This document shows, piece by piece, positions 1-10,186 of a stretch of 64,000 nt of DNA; position 1 is the first letter of the stretch, and each line of letters starts with the position of its first letter. The notes under the pieces are model-generated. The model was not told the origin of the DNA and searched no databases. It saw only the letters and a list, made by a program, of their open reading frames with translations. The stretch is from Abelmoschus esculentus. Taxonomy: Eukaryota; Streptophyta; Magnoliopsida; Malvales; Malvaceae. A program made the position numbers and the translations under genes. The stretch covers positions 16,256,501 through 16,320,500 of the forward strand of contig JAUCBN010000035.1 in the NCBI GenBank assembly GCA_035048815.1, in the 5' to 3' direction.

Positions 1-420
1 ATTTAACTCAAATTCTGGGTTTTTTGTTGTATTGTTACTTGGTGGTTCACAGTCAACTTTCATGGCCAGGACCCTACAAACACAACCTGTTCCCAATATT
101 AGACAGAAAGGTAATTAAGCACTTCCTTTTTTGGTTGCCTGACTAATCCTTTTGTATTTTGTTGGTCCATATAGGGGATGGATGTTGACCACAAGTCTTA
201 AAGTTGCTCCATGCCCCGGGCGAGATTCGAGAATTGAACCCTCAACGGCTCAACCACCGGCTAAGGTAAGAGAGACCCTCCTGGCCTACTCATGGATACA
301 AAGCTTTGATGGTTAAATACATAGCAAAGATAACCATATTCTCAAAGCACAATTATCTATCTAAATTCTATCTCAAAGCCTCAAAAAGAAAGGTTTTATT
401 GAACAATTATTGAGCTTCAG
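1..420. other. Intergenic sequence, no gene recognised; SINE-like stretch at about 155-290
   Basis: No open reading frame or family signature is visible in the first 150 bases. Positions about 155-290 read on the minus strand look tRNA-derived (annotated separately). The rest is ordinary AT-rich plant intergenic sequence. Confidence 0.4.
155..290 (-). repeat. tRNA-related SINE-like sequence
   Basis: On the minus strand there is an A-box-like stretch (agccggtggttgagcc) followed about 20 bases later by a B-box-like stretch (gggttcaattctcg). These are the two internal RNA polymerase III promoter elements of tRNAs and tRNA-derived SINEs. No intact cloverleaf or poly-A tail was found, so this is either a decayed SINE or a tRNA relic. 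Confidence 0.35.
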
Positions 421-580
421 GCTCAAAAAATGTGGCTAACAGATGATTTCAATACTGACAATGCGACTCCAGTATGAGGGAAAATAAACATCCCGGTCGA
501 TTCCGCCTCCGTCGTTGCGTCCATTAGCACCTCCTCGGTCGCTTGTTTGATGATCCCATTCGAGTTTTTCAAAGCACACT
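421..580 (-). pseudogene. Threonine synthase gene fragment
   Basis: About 52 codons on the minus strand, roughly 578 down to the stop at 423, match an internal segment of plant chloroplast threonine synthase, the PLP enzyme that converts O-phosphohomoserine to threonine. Recognisable pieces are ALKNSNGI, QATEEVLMDA, STGMF and PHTGVALSVL. In the family this lies in the C-terminal third and is followed by a long conserved region (LRNSG..., VVSTAHGLKF), which is absent: the frame runs into unrelated residues and stops. No flanking threonine synthase exons are present, so this is an isolated, non-functional scrap, perhaps carried by a transposon or left by gene loss. The family match is from memory of the conserved motif. 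Confidence 0.6.
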
Positions 581-800
581 TGTTTTGTTGTTGTTTTTTT
601 CTAGCAAAAATAAAAAGCAAAGTATGGTGAAATCTTTGATTTAATATCTATATCCTTAATATTATTATTTAAGAAAATTTTTGAATAAAATGAAATATTT
701 TGTTTATTATTTTAGATATTTTGTCAAAATACTAATGTTAAGTAGAGTTCGTTATATCCTTATTTAAGAATATTTGAAAACATTGGCCCCGAGTTGTGAC

Positions 801-826
801 ATATATATATATATATATATATATAT
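801..826. repeat. (AT)n microsatellite
   Basis: Uninterrupted AT dinucleotide run of about 13 units. Confidence 0.9.
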
Positions 827-829
827 TAA

Positions 830-1510
830 TTTGGTGACTAAATATTTTTTTGTCTATTTTGATGTCTAATATTTTAACATTACTTAAATAAATGTTTCGT
901 TGTTATTGTCTGTTAATTTTTATTATTTTATACTCTTAAATTTTTAAATATTTAAAAATAATAAATTAAAATAATCTCAAAATTTAAAAAATAGCTTCAA
1001 AATTTAAGAATTCTAACACCCAAAAAAAATTCAAATCCTAGTTAGACTTAAATTCGTCATTGATTATTACATCTTGTTCATCACATTCATCTTCAAACTA
1101 TTGTAACTATTTATCCTACTATTTAGTCGTCAAAAATCGATTCTCCTCGTGCAAAAACTAAAATCGTAGAATGATTTATTCAAATAATTCACGACGAATG
1201 AGAGTATAATTAACGATGAACGATATATGGATTGTTCTACGAAGGAAGAACACTTCATTCCAACGTTGAAAATGTTACCAACACCGATAATAATAATCTA
1301 ATTTGGGATTCAAGAATTTGGAGATTGGAAATTTCAAGAGAATTTTAAGTTTTCGATATGTTCATGAATTTTAAGAAACTCAAAAATTAGATAAACTAAA
1401 AAAAATAAGCTATATGACGTGTTTTTATTAGATAACAAAAAACTTTTAACGAGCGTTAATAAAAAATTTAATTTAATTTATAAATAAAACGTTTAAACAT
1501 CAAAATAGAT
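830..1510. other. AT-rich intergenic sequence without a gene
   Basis: Very AT-rich, with stops in all frames. I see no coding or RNA signal. Confidence 0.5.
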
Positions 1511-1511
1511 A

Positions 1512-2036
1512 GGGGTGTGCATTACTTGGTTTTAACCGAATTAACTGATCGAGCTGAACTGAAATTATTTTAGCTAATTCGGTCAGTTATTTTTTTTGGT
1601 AAATTTGGTTAACGGTTAATTCTTTTATTGAAAATCCGGTTTTCAATTAATTTGGTTCGAAATCGATTAATTAACCGAAACTATTGTACATTAAATATTA
1701 TATATATTTATTTTTAGTCATTTAACTTTTAACAAATTATTAAAATGTTCATTAATTTTTTTATATTATAAAATGATCACTAAATTTTATACTAAATTAG
1801 TATAAAATAAAAAATTAGTGACTAAAAAATTATTTTAGCATAATTTAGTGACCTATTATGTAATTTAACCAAAATTTATAATAAAATTTAAGTTAATTTG
1901 GTTAATTTAGCTAACTAACCAAAATAATTCGATTGAGTTAACGGTTAAGATTTTAAAATTTCAGTTAATTTAATTTTGGATAAAAAAAATTAAGCACACA
2001 AATAATTAACCGAATTAACCAAATGTACAACCTTAA
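1512..2036. repeat. Word-rich repeat element with GGGGTG-type left end (ccgaattaacc words)
   Basis: Begins aggggtgtgcattac and ends ccaaatgtacaacctt. The arms are filled with variants of the word (ac)cgaattaacc and its reverse complement ggttaattcgg, flanking an AT-rich core, so the element can fold on itself. There is no coding capacity. The architecture matches several other elements in the window that use different internal words. Confidence 0.5.
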
Positions 2037-2066
2037 AAATGGTTTTAAAAAATTAAACACAAATTT

Positions 2067-2071
<5 letters not shown>

Positions 2072-2100
<29 letters not shown>
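2072..2100. repeat. (AT)n microsatellite
   Basis: About 14 uninterrupted AT units immediately downstream of the word-rich element. Confidence 0.9.
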
Positions 2101-2104
<4 letters not shown>

Positions 2105-2654
2105 CATTAGACACTTTTTATTATTAATCTACAAATAATTAATTAAAATCTACCGTAAATACATGATGCCGTTTCGTAGTTTCATTTTGAAATGTTGGAT
2201 TGCAAACCAAGGCAGCGGCAATTCAGAGACCGGAAGGGGACATCGACCCGCCGAGACAAGCGCAGCTCAATAGTCTCTCAGCCTCTTAAACTCGCATTGT
2301 AGGACGCTATTTTCAGCATTTAATGTTTTTGTTTTCTTTTTTGGCGCATTTTCCCCTGGGATCGTTATTTATATTTTCCTTTTCTTGAATCGAAATTTCT
2401 TTCTTTTTTGATAAATTTGGATAGGTAAAGGCTTAAAGGAGGCTATGTGTTAAATGAATGAACCAGGGATCTGATTGGGAAATTTTGATATCTGGAAAGC
2501 TGCATTTGGTAATTTATTTCAATTTAATTTCTGGGTTTCATGCATAAATTCGTTTATTTCATGTTGTGTTTGTTAGATTTTGTTTTGTTGAATGAATTCT
2601 GGACTAATAGATTTATGTATTTATTTGTTGACTCAAATTTCGTGTGTAAAGAAG

Positions 2655-4504
2655 ATGATGTTGGCTAAAGTTGAAACTAGGAAGAAGAATGGTGGAGATT
2701 GAAGTTATTAGCAAAGCTTTTGATTTGGACAAGAACCCTCCAAGGAATTCATTTTATGATTTTAATTCTCGATTTGAATCAGTTTCAAAACCCCATCTTT
2801 AGGAACCGAAACGAAGGATTAAGAATGGTAACTTCTAATGAGGATCCATTACCACCTAGAGACAAGAAATCCATTTGGAATTGGAAGAAGTTGAAGGCGT
2901 TTTCGAATGATAAAAGCCGTAAGTTTACTTGTCGTTTCTCACTTCAAGTACATTCTATTGAAAATTTGCCGGTCAGTTTTAAAGAACTTAGTCTATGCGT
3001 GCATTGGAAGAGGCGGGATGGGGATCTCGTGACTCGTCCTGTTAAAGTTTCTGATGGAACTGCTGTATTTGAAGAGAAGTTAATGGCTACTTGCTCCGTA
3101 TATGGTACTAAAGGCGGACCTCACAATTCGGTCAAGTATGAGGTAAAGCATTGTATGCTTTATGCATCTGTGTTTGGAGCACCATACCTTTATTTGGGGA
3201 AGCATCAAGTTGACCTTACACGGTTTCTTCCATTCACATGGGAGGAACTGGAGGAAGAGAAGAGCTCAGGGGAGTGGAAAACAAGTTTTAAGTTATCAGG
3301 GAAGGCCAAGGGTTCTATAATGAATGTTACTTTCGGTTATATGGTTTTGTCTGATATAAAGAGGAATAGAAAAACAGGTACTAAATCCGGTAACTCTTAT
3401 CAGAAGCCCACAATGAGGGCTGTTGAGAGTCTTCCCTGTTTGGCTGACCTCGCATCCTTGTCTCACTTGCTGGAGGAGGTGGAAGACCTTCATGACATTT
3501 TGCCTGCATCGAAATCAGACACCGATGATGCAAATGTGGTAGTTCAGAAATTTGATGAATACAAGTCAGGTGATGCTTCAATTGCTTCTAAGCCTAAACC
3601 TGATTTGTTGACTGAACATTTTGAGCCCACCATACCTCCATCTTCTGCTGCATCTTCACAAGAACAGATTTGGTTGGAGGAAGGTTCCATGGTGCCTGCT
3701 GTATCCAAAGTAGAAAGTAATCAAGTTTTTGAAATTAATCCTTCTGGAGAATCATATGATTTGTGTCCCTTAAATGAGGACAGTTGTGTTAATGAAGAAA
3801 GTAATCAAGTTTTTGAAAATAAACCCGGCACGAGTGTAAATTCTGAAGAATCATATGAGCTGTGCCGCTTAAATGAGGTCAGTTGTGTTAATCAAGAAGA
3901 TGTCCTTGTGGTGCAAGATTGCAATTCCAAAGTGGATGACCAATCCTCAAAAGAATCACTGATGAGAGAGTTGGAGTTAGCTTTAGACGGCATTACAAAT
4001 TTGGAGGCCGCATTAGATTCTTCTGATTCTGAAGACTTGGAAGACTACATGGAGCATAATGGTAATTATGAAACAAATAGGAAGTCCTCGGTTAGCTTGG
4101 ATGAAGTTACTGAATCTGTGGCAAGTGAGTTCTTGAGTATGCTTGGAATCAATCATAGTCCATTCAGCTCGACCTCTGAGAGTGAACACGAGTCACCAAG
4201 GGAGCGATTACTAAGGCAATTTGAGGAAGAGACCCTAGCTGGTGGTTGTTCATTATTTGATTTTGGCATGGCGGATAGGGAGGAAATAGAATGTGGCTCC
4301 GACAGTTCTACTTAGTGGAATTCGAGTGGGGTTTCGGATATGTGATTTGTTGTTCAAGATGCTGTGCAAGAGCATCAAATGGAAACTAATGGGAGGATCA
4401 AAGTGAGGGCTAAAGTTTTGGAAGACTTGAAGACAGAAGCTTTAATGGAAAGAAGTAGCAGCTCCCAATCTGAATATTTGAAACCCTATCATCATATTCC
4501 CTAA
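2655..4504 (+). pseudogene. PLASTID MOVEMENT IMPAIRED1-RELATED (PMIR1-like) gene, decayed at both ends
   Basis: PMI1/PMIR proteins act in blue-light chloroplast positioning and related organelle and actin processes. The longest open frame starts at an ATG at 2825 and ends at TAG 4313-4315 (about 496 residues). It carries the family's N-terminal C2-like domain (about residues 30-175: KKSIWNWKKLKAFS, CVHWKRRDGDLVTRPV, CSVYG, LYASVFGAPYL, GKHQVDLTRFLP, EELEEEKSSGEW, KLSGKAKGS, FGYMV). Acidic linker sequence follows (VEDLHDILP, RELELALDGI). Decay is visible on both sides. The ancestral start (ATG 2655/2658, LAKVETRKKNGGD) shifts frame near 2699. The next conserved part (IEVISKAFDLDKNPPRNS) lies in another frame and ends in TAG, and the domain resumes in the 2825 frame. 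After TAG 4313 the same frame continues through TGA 4343 into recognisable sequence (HQMETNGRIKVRAKVLEDL) to TAA 4502. The family's long C-terminal half is missing. Confidence 0.7.
2825..4315 (+). CDS. Residual open frame of the PMIR1-like gene (N-terminal C2 domain protein)
   Basis: This is the part an automatic annotation would call. It is 496 codons from ATG 2825, before MVTSNEDPLPP, to TAG at 4313, without an intron. If translated it would give a C2-domain protein with an acidic serine-rich tail but without the conserved C-terminal region of PMI1/PMIR proteins, which are normally roughly twice as long. Earlier starts in this frame (ATG 2756) only add residues that do not match the family, because the true N-terminus lies in other frames. 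See the enclosing entry for the lesions. Expression or function is not shown by the sequence. Confidence 0.5.
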   Translation: MVTSNEDPLPPRDKKSIWNWKKLKAFSNDKSRKFTCRFSLQVHSIENLPVSFKELSLCVHWKRRDGDLVTRPVKVSDGTAVFEEKLMATCSVYGTKGGPHNSVKYEVKHCMLYASVFGAPYLYLGKHQVDLTRFLPFTWEELEEEKSSGEWKTSFKLSGKAKGSIMNVTFGYMVLSDIKRNRKTGTKSGNSYQKPTMRAVESLPCLADLASLSHLLEEVEDLHDILPASKSDTDDANVVVQKFDEYKSGDASIASKPKPDLLTEHFEPTIPPSSAASSQEQIWLEEGSMVPAVSKVESNQVFEINPSGESYDLCPLNEDSCVNEESNQVFENKPGTSVNSEESYELCRLNEVSCVNQEDVLVVQDCNSKVDDQSSKESLMRELELALDGITNLEAALDSSDSEDLEDYMEHNGNYETNRKSSVSLDEVTESVASEFLSMLGINHSPFSSTSESEHESPRERLLRQFEEETLAGGCSLFDFGMADREEIECGSDSST

Positions 4505-5879
4505 TGAAACTATCAGGCTGCAATGAGTTGTTCATGCATTCCGGTTCTGCTGGTGGCCTACTGGCCTTGTGGGGATTTTCTTGCATTGATTTTGAATGTA
4601 TTCAATAATGCAATTCAACCCTAAAGCAAAGGTGCGGTTGCATTATCATTCTAATCTTGTAAATTTATATATTTTTGTGATCAAGAATGCATGGTGTAAT
4701 TTATGTCTTATTTTAGTGCAATTGTGTTTTGTCTCATTCAGTTGTTTTTCTTCATGTTGATTCCATTTTGCTTGAAAACAATAAAAAAGGGCAGAAATGT
4801 TTAATGTACTCTCATCTTAGACATCTTCATTGTCATTGTCTACTTCTTTATCAGTTGAATGGTTCTGCTTTTTTTCCTTAATAAATCCATACTTTCTAAG
4901 AACCCATAAGTTCATATGAACTACATTTCCGTGAAAACGACCCCCATAAGTCCCAAGTCCCAACCATGCCAGCACCGATATCTGGGTTACATCGTGAAGA
5001 ATACCTGAGGCACTGTCCGGCAACATATGTCTTAGAGATATAAAGTAAGTTAGCACTTGTGCTGTTATGGCAATCCACATCCATCTCCGTTTCTTCATCG
5101 GTAAGCCACTAACCAGCAGGAGAATTATGCTTAGAGATGCAAGTAAGCAAGTGTGTTGAAGATCATAAACTGACCATACTCAATACTCTGGTTGTATGCC
5201 ATAACTGCAGTTCCAGCTTTTCGTGGATGCTCTAATGTGTTTCCTTTATCGTCGACCGTTTCATCCGCTTGTAAACGCCCCCAGTAGGGGACATTGCTGC
5301 TTGGTATGCCACCGTTGCAATCAACGATGATACCACCATTAATGCACTTTGTTTCCTACTAAGCCAATCGATGTGTTTTTGCTTTGTTACAGGTTTCCTT
5401 GAATCGGTTTCCGATTCTATGGATTTGTTCGAGACCAGAGACTTCGGTGTCCGAGGAATCTCTGGTGGACTCGGAATCCATTCAACTGAGATTACATGTA
5501 GATCCTTTGAGCTTAAAACTCCAGCATGTCTGAGAATGGATTCAATTTCCAGGTCTCCCAAAGCTCTAGGGCTTTGCTTCAAAGTATCTAATGCTGTGAA
5601 GCCATTGTTATTCATTGCATTTACATCCAGTCAAGGGATAGTAAACTAAAACTTTATGATATGCAAAATTCATTTACTGGCATTGTTATCAAATGAAATG
5701 CAATTGAGACAAGATTATGGATTTTTTTTTCAAATTTTTGCTCGTTTTTAGAAGTATAAAAGTCAGTATTAAAGATGGTCATTTGACTCAGACTTAACGG
5801 GTTCGGACCCGATTTAATCTTATAGGTAAAAATTATTTGCCTCTTTATCATGCCTCTATCCATGCTTCTTATTGAAAAT

Positions 5880-6060
5880 TTTTAAAAAATTAAATTTTAA
5901 ACTCTAACCCTTATTTTCTATATCTAAACCCTAAACCTTACCCCTAATTCTCTAAACCCTAACCACAACCCCTAACATTAAATCCTATACCCTAAATCCT
6001 CTAATTTGAAGCGGAGGTACAAATGAAAGTATGGGAAAAAGATAGACGATTTGCAACCTT
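5880..6060. repeat. Degenerate telomere-like (AAACCCTA) repeat
   Basis: Many variants of ctaaaccctaa followed by a conserved tail (caaatgaaagtatg, agacgatttgc). A closely similar stretch with the same tail occurs at about 54070-54260, and shorter ones at 37500-37630, 49745-49815 and 51565-51690. This indicates a dispersed element, not a true telomere relic. Confidence 0.45.
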
Positions 6061-6556
6061 AATCTTATAGGTTAATTTAAAAAAAGGTTTAGGCCAAGTT
6101 TTATAAAGGATAATGTAAGATTTGAGTTTATGGTGAAAAAATTTATTCTGACCTAATATAACAGTATAATTATATTTTTAAATATTTATGAATAGTTGAT
6201 AATGTCCTCGTCATAAATTATATCACGAGCCTTCCTCACTATTTCATCCATGATTCTAGTCGATAAAATCATCCATTTTATTATTTTTATATCATATTTT
6301 TATCAAGTAAATCTTTACTCATATTTATTATAAATTAAATAAGATAGTTATTAAAATTATCTCTAATTTATCAAATAAAAATGATATAATTATTATAATG
6401 CCCTTTTTATATATTTTTTAATTATCTTTTTATTATTTGATTGAATAAAAAATGAAAAAAAAATATATATTTTTTTATTTATATCATATCAAAGTGAGAG
6501 TCTTATTTTTACTCTAAAATTCAAATAGATTGAGTGGATCAACATCAAATATTATA

Positions 6557-7352
6557 AGCACAAAGATAATTTTTACCCTTAATATTTATAATTTTTATTG
6601 TTTTAGCCCTTATTCTTTTTTTAGGATAAATTTAGTTTTTAACCTATATCTTTTTGACAAATAGTTTATTTTTTAACTACCATGATAACTGAACCGTTAA
6701 AAATCTAACAATGATGACATATCATATGTATATGATAATATATTTTAAATAACATAGTATTTAACCTATTAAATACATATATATAATATAATTTTATTTT
6801 AATATAAAATATAAAAAAATAAAATTCAAATAAAATATTAAAAAATTAATTAATTCTAAAATAAAATACTACTAAATAGTCTCAACCCTAACTACGATAG
6901 AATTAAAATCATATCTTAAAAATTAATTAATTTTGAACTGTGTTCATATTTTTTAAGATAGGACTTTGATTTCATCATAGTTAGGGTTAAGAATGTTTAA
7001 TAGCCTTTTATTTTAGAGTTAATTAATTTTTAATATTTTATTTGAATTTTAATTGTTTTATATTTTATATTGAAATAAAATTATATTATATATATTTGAT
7101 AGATTAGATGTCATGTCATTTAAAATATATTATCATATGCATATGACATGTAATCATCGCTAAATTTTTAACGGTCCAATTATTATGGTAGTTAAAAATA
7201 AGTTATTTGTTAAAAAAAATATAGGTTAAGGGCTAAATTTATCCAAAAATAAAATAAGGATCAAAATAATAAAAATATAGGTTAAGGGCTAAATTTATCC
7301 AAAAATAAAATAAGGATCAAAATAATAAAAATATAGGTTAAGGGCCAATATT
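6557..7352. mobile_element. Fold-back MITE-like element, family A (copy 1), inside the ankyrin gene
   Basis: The first about 320 bases and the last about 320 bases are inverted copies of each other. The left arm runs from aagataatttttaccctta through catatgtatatgataatat; the right arm carries its complement, ending in ggttaagggccaat. It has no coding capacity. The right arm contains a 56-bp tandem duplication (7221-7350). Related copies lie at 26735-27345 and 33905-34397. It lies between the two halves of the ankyrin gene. Confidence 0.6.
7221..7350. repeat. 56-bp tandem repeat, about 2.3 units
   Basis: The word ataggttaagggctaaattt starts at 7221, 7277 and 7333, a constant 56-base period. 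The units are nearly identical, so the duplication is recent. It expands only the right arm of the surrounding fold-back element. Confidence 0.85.
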
Positions 7353-8336
7353 ATATTACAATGGAGACTAAATTATTGAGTCGAATGCAAATCAACCAAA
7401 AACCTAAACCCACCCGACCAATCGCCGTGACTGGGATTCAATATACACATTAGGGACTTGAATAACACTTTTACATAATATCTTCAAATATATTAAAATT
7501 GAAATGAAAAAATAACATTGTTATAGGCTTCACAGTCCTTGTAAGTCACCATTTCATCATCTTCTCCACTCAATTCAATCAAGCTCTTGAAACCCACAAA
7601 TCTGTTCCTCCCCACACACAAGTGCAACACAGTTTCACCTCGTTCAGTCACCACCCGAGCCGACTCCGGCCGAGCTCGAACCAACTCTCTCACTATCTCA
7701 ACCCTGCCCTTGATCACCGCCAGGTGGAGTGGCGTCCACTGTCCACCCCTCTTGATTCCTCACCATTGACATCTCCGGGTCCACCTTCACCAACTCTCTG
7801 ACTATCTCAGATACCCTTTTGCTGCAGCAAGGTGAAGAGCAGAGCAGCCATGGGAGTCCAACTCGGAAGGCAACTCAGGGTTAAGATTCAGAAGCTGCTG
7901 GACGAAACAGAGGTGGCCTAACATGGATGAAACGTGGAGAGGAGTGTCGGAGGAACAAGAAACCATGGAACGGTGAAGAATGAGAGGGTCTTTTTGAAGT
8001 AATTGGTGGAGGGATTTGATGTCTCCTTCCATGGCTGCAGTTGGTAACCTTTCCTCCATTTTTTTCCTTCTGGTTTTTGTGTTTTTCTTACTCATCTCTC
8101 TCTCCACTGTTTGGTAATGATACAGAGTCAACTATGAAAGCTCAATGCATGAAAAAGAAACAGACGCCAATGAGAGTGGGAACTGACCGGAAAAACAAGA
8201 AGTGGGAAGCAGCTTACATCGATAAGGTTGATGATGTTGGGTTGATGGGGATGCTTCAAAGATTTTTGAGTCTGGTATGATATATTAAGATAAAACCGTT
8301 TTTATAACTGGTAAGATATATAATTAAAGAAAAAAA

Positions 8337-9107
8337 CTATAGCTTAAGGGCCTAATAAACCCTTAAACTTTTATAAAAAATTAATTAAGCCCTTAAACTT
8401 TTTTTACACTAAATTAAGTCCTCAAACTCAAAAAAAAATCAATTCAGCCCTTAAACTTTTTTAACACCCAATTAAACTCTCAAACTCAAGAAAAAAAATC
8501 AATTTGACTTTTTTACCAACTTTAACCGTTAACTTTAACTTTTTTTAAAAAAAATTTAACACGTGTTGCAACAAAATAGCACTACTTTTTCGTTTTTAGG
8601 AATTTTTAAAATTTAATTTTTAAAATTATACAAAAATCATGAAAACTATTTTTAAAATATAAAAATTAATTTTGAAATATAATTTAAAATGATAAATAAT
8701 ATTTTTTTAAAAATAAAAATATTACTTTACAATTATAAAAAAATATTTTTATATTTTAAAATAATTTAAAAATTTTCAAGATTTTTATAAAGTTTTTAGA
8801 TTTTTTATATATTTTTAAAATTTTAAAATTTCTTAAAAATGATAAGTGGTATTATCTTGTTGTGACAAGTGTTAAAAAAGTTAAAAAAATATTAAAGTTA
8901 TACGGTCATAGTTGATCAAAGGGCTAATTTTTTTTTTGAGTTTGAGGGTTTAATTGAATGAAAAAAAAGTTTAATTGATTTTTTATAACAGTTTAAGGGC
9001 TAAATTAATTTTTTTAGTGAGTTTGAGGGCTTTATTGGGTGCAAAAAAAAATTTAAGGGCTTAATTGATTTTTTTACAAAAGTTTAAGGGCTTATTGAAC
9101 CCTTAAG
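8337..9107. mobile_element. Fold-back MITE-like element, family B (copy 1)
   Basis: The left end (gcttaagggcctaataaacc) and right end (gggcttattgaacccttaagcc) are inverted copies. The arms repeat short blocks such as cccttaaactttt and gagtttgagggctttatt around an AT-rich core. It is non-coding. A second, more diverged member lies at 48023-48560. Confidence 0.6.
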
Positions 9108-9109
9108 CC

Positions 9110-10180
9110 AAAAAATATTATTAGATTATAAGTAACAAAAAGTTAAATATTAAACATCTAAAAATAAAATATTTTTAGTTTTTTATTAAAAAAGTGATTT
9201 TTTTTATATTTTAAATTTTAGATGATTGTTATATATACATATGGTTATATATATTTATATATTTTTTATAAATATTTAATTTTTTATTTTTTGAGGCCCC
9301 TCAGGGTCCTCTATTGCGCTTGTCCAAAATCTCTACTGTGAATCAATGCAAGATAAAAGTCGAAAATCCTGGCTCGTACTTGAAAACATATTCATTAATT
9401 ATTAAAAAATTAAAGTTAATCGAGTCTCATACTCATTTTATAATTCAAAATATATTTAAATTTTTCACAAGTCAAAATTTTTGCGTCAAATAAAATGAAA
9501 ATTTTCAATTTTCTTGTATCGAATCGAGTTTTACTCACCCTGTTCCATAGTTTCATCCAAATGAATTTAACCTTCATCTCAAATCATAGAAATACTTTCC
9601 TAGATGTGAAGGAAGTATCTAATTTCAAAACCATTTTTCTTATTAACAATTCAAATGGAAGTAAAATAGAAACAACAGAAAATGAGAAAATGTTCAAAAC
9701 TTCCTAAAAATTATCAAACAAAATGGCTCAACAAATTTTCTCATCTTATTTCATACGGATCCACTCAGAACTAATATGGTCATATAGTATAGTAATAATA
9801 CTAAAGGGAATTAGCTTTCTTTTCTTCATCCTTTCGATCGGCTTATGTTTGTAGCAAAAATATAGTCTAGAGCGTTTCTAACAGATGCGGCTTCAAAAGA
9901 AAGGGGGTAAAGATTGAGATCCAAATGGTTAAATCTCGAAAGTTTTACATGCCGGAACAGTTAGTCACCTCCTTTCGAAATCTGAATGCAGCATCAAGAA
10001 CCTATCAATAAACGGACGGGTAAGTGATTACTTGCTTTGCAAGTATGAAAACGAAACACGCATGGTCGGGACAAAGTGGTGTATGAAGCATATTCTAATC
10101 AGTGTTCAGGATATCCCACCCAGATGACCTTTGAATAGGCCTGGTGATGTTTTGGCAAGTTTATGCTAGCCTAGGTTGGT
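9110..10180. other. Intergenic sequence, no gene seen
   Basis: AT-rich to about 9800, then more balanced sequence that is probably the 3' untranslated region and downstream flank of the WAV2-like gene. A short open frame at 9495-9707 has no recognisable family. Confidence 0.4.
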
Positions 10181-10186
10181 TTGTAT

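Larger units (their letters stand above)
4817..8059 (-). pseudogene. Ankyrin-repeat, PGG-domain membrane protein (ACD6/BDA1-like), disrupted
   Basis: Relatives are plant membrane proteins with N-terminal ankyrin repeats and C-terminal transmembrane helices, several with roles in immunity. The gene starts at ATG 8059 (MEERLPTAAMEGDIKSL) with ankyrin repeats (DTPLHVSSMLGHL, CSALHLAAAKGYL, GETVLHLCVGRN) down to about 7520. It resumes at about 5630 with DVNAMNNNGFTALD, then a PGG-type domain (HIDWLSRKQSALMVVSSLIA, AYQAAMSPTGG) and a hydrophobic C-terminus ending at TAA 4817. Lesions: one G lost near 7807 (tag at 7804), a 7-bp tandem duplication at about 7733-7747, an in-frame TGA at 5633-5631, one C lost at about 5270, and one G lost at about 5140. 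About 1.85 kb, including a fold-back transposon, separates the two halves, and some 25-30 ankyrin residues expected there were not found. A family intron may lie at this point, but I could not place both splice sites. Confidence 0.65.

Noticed and set aside
5371..5649. Plus-strand open frame of 92 codons
   Set aside because: Antisense shadow of the ankyrin/PGG gene; the minus-strand frame carries the family motifs.
5880..6060. Interstitial telomere repeat
   Set aside because: The units are degenerate and share a unique tail with another locus, which fits a dispersed element better.
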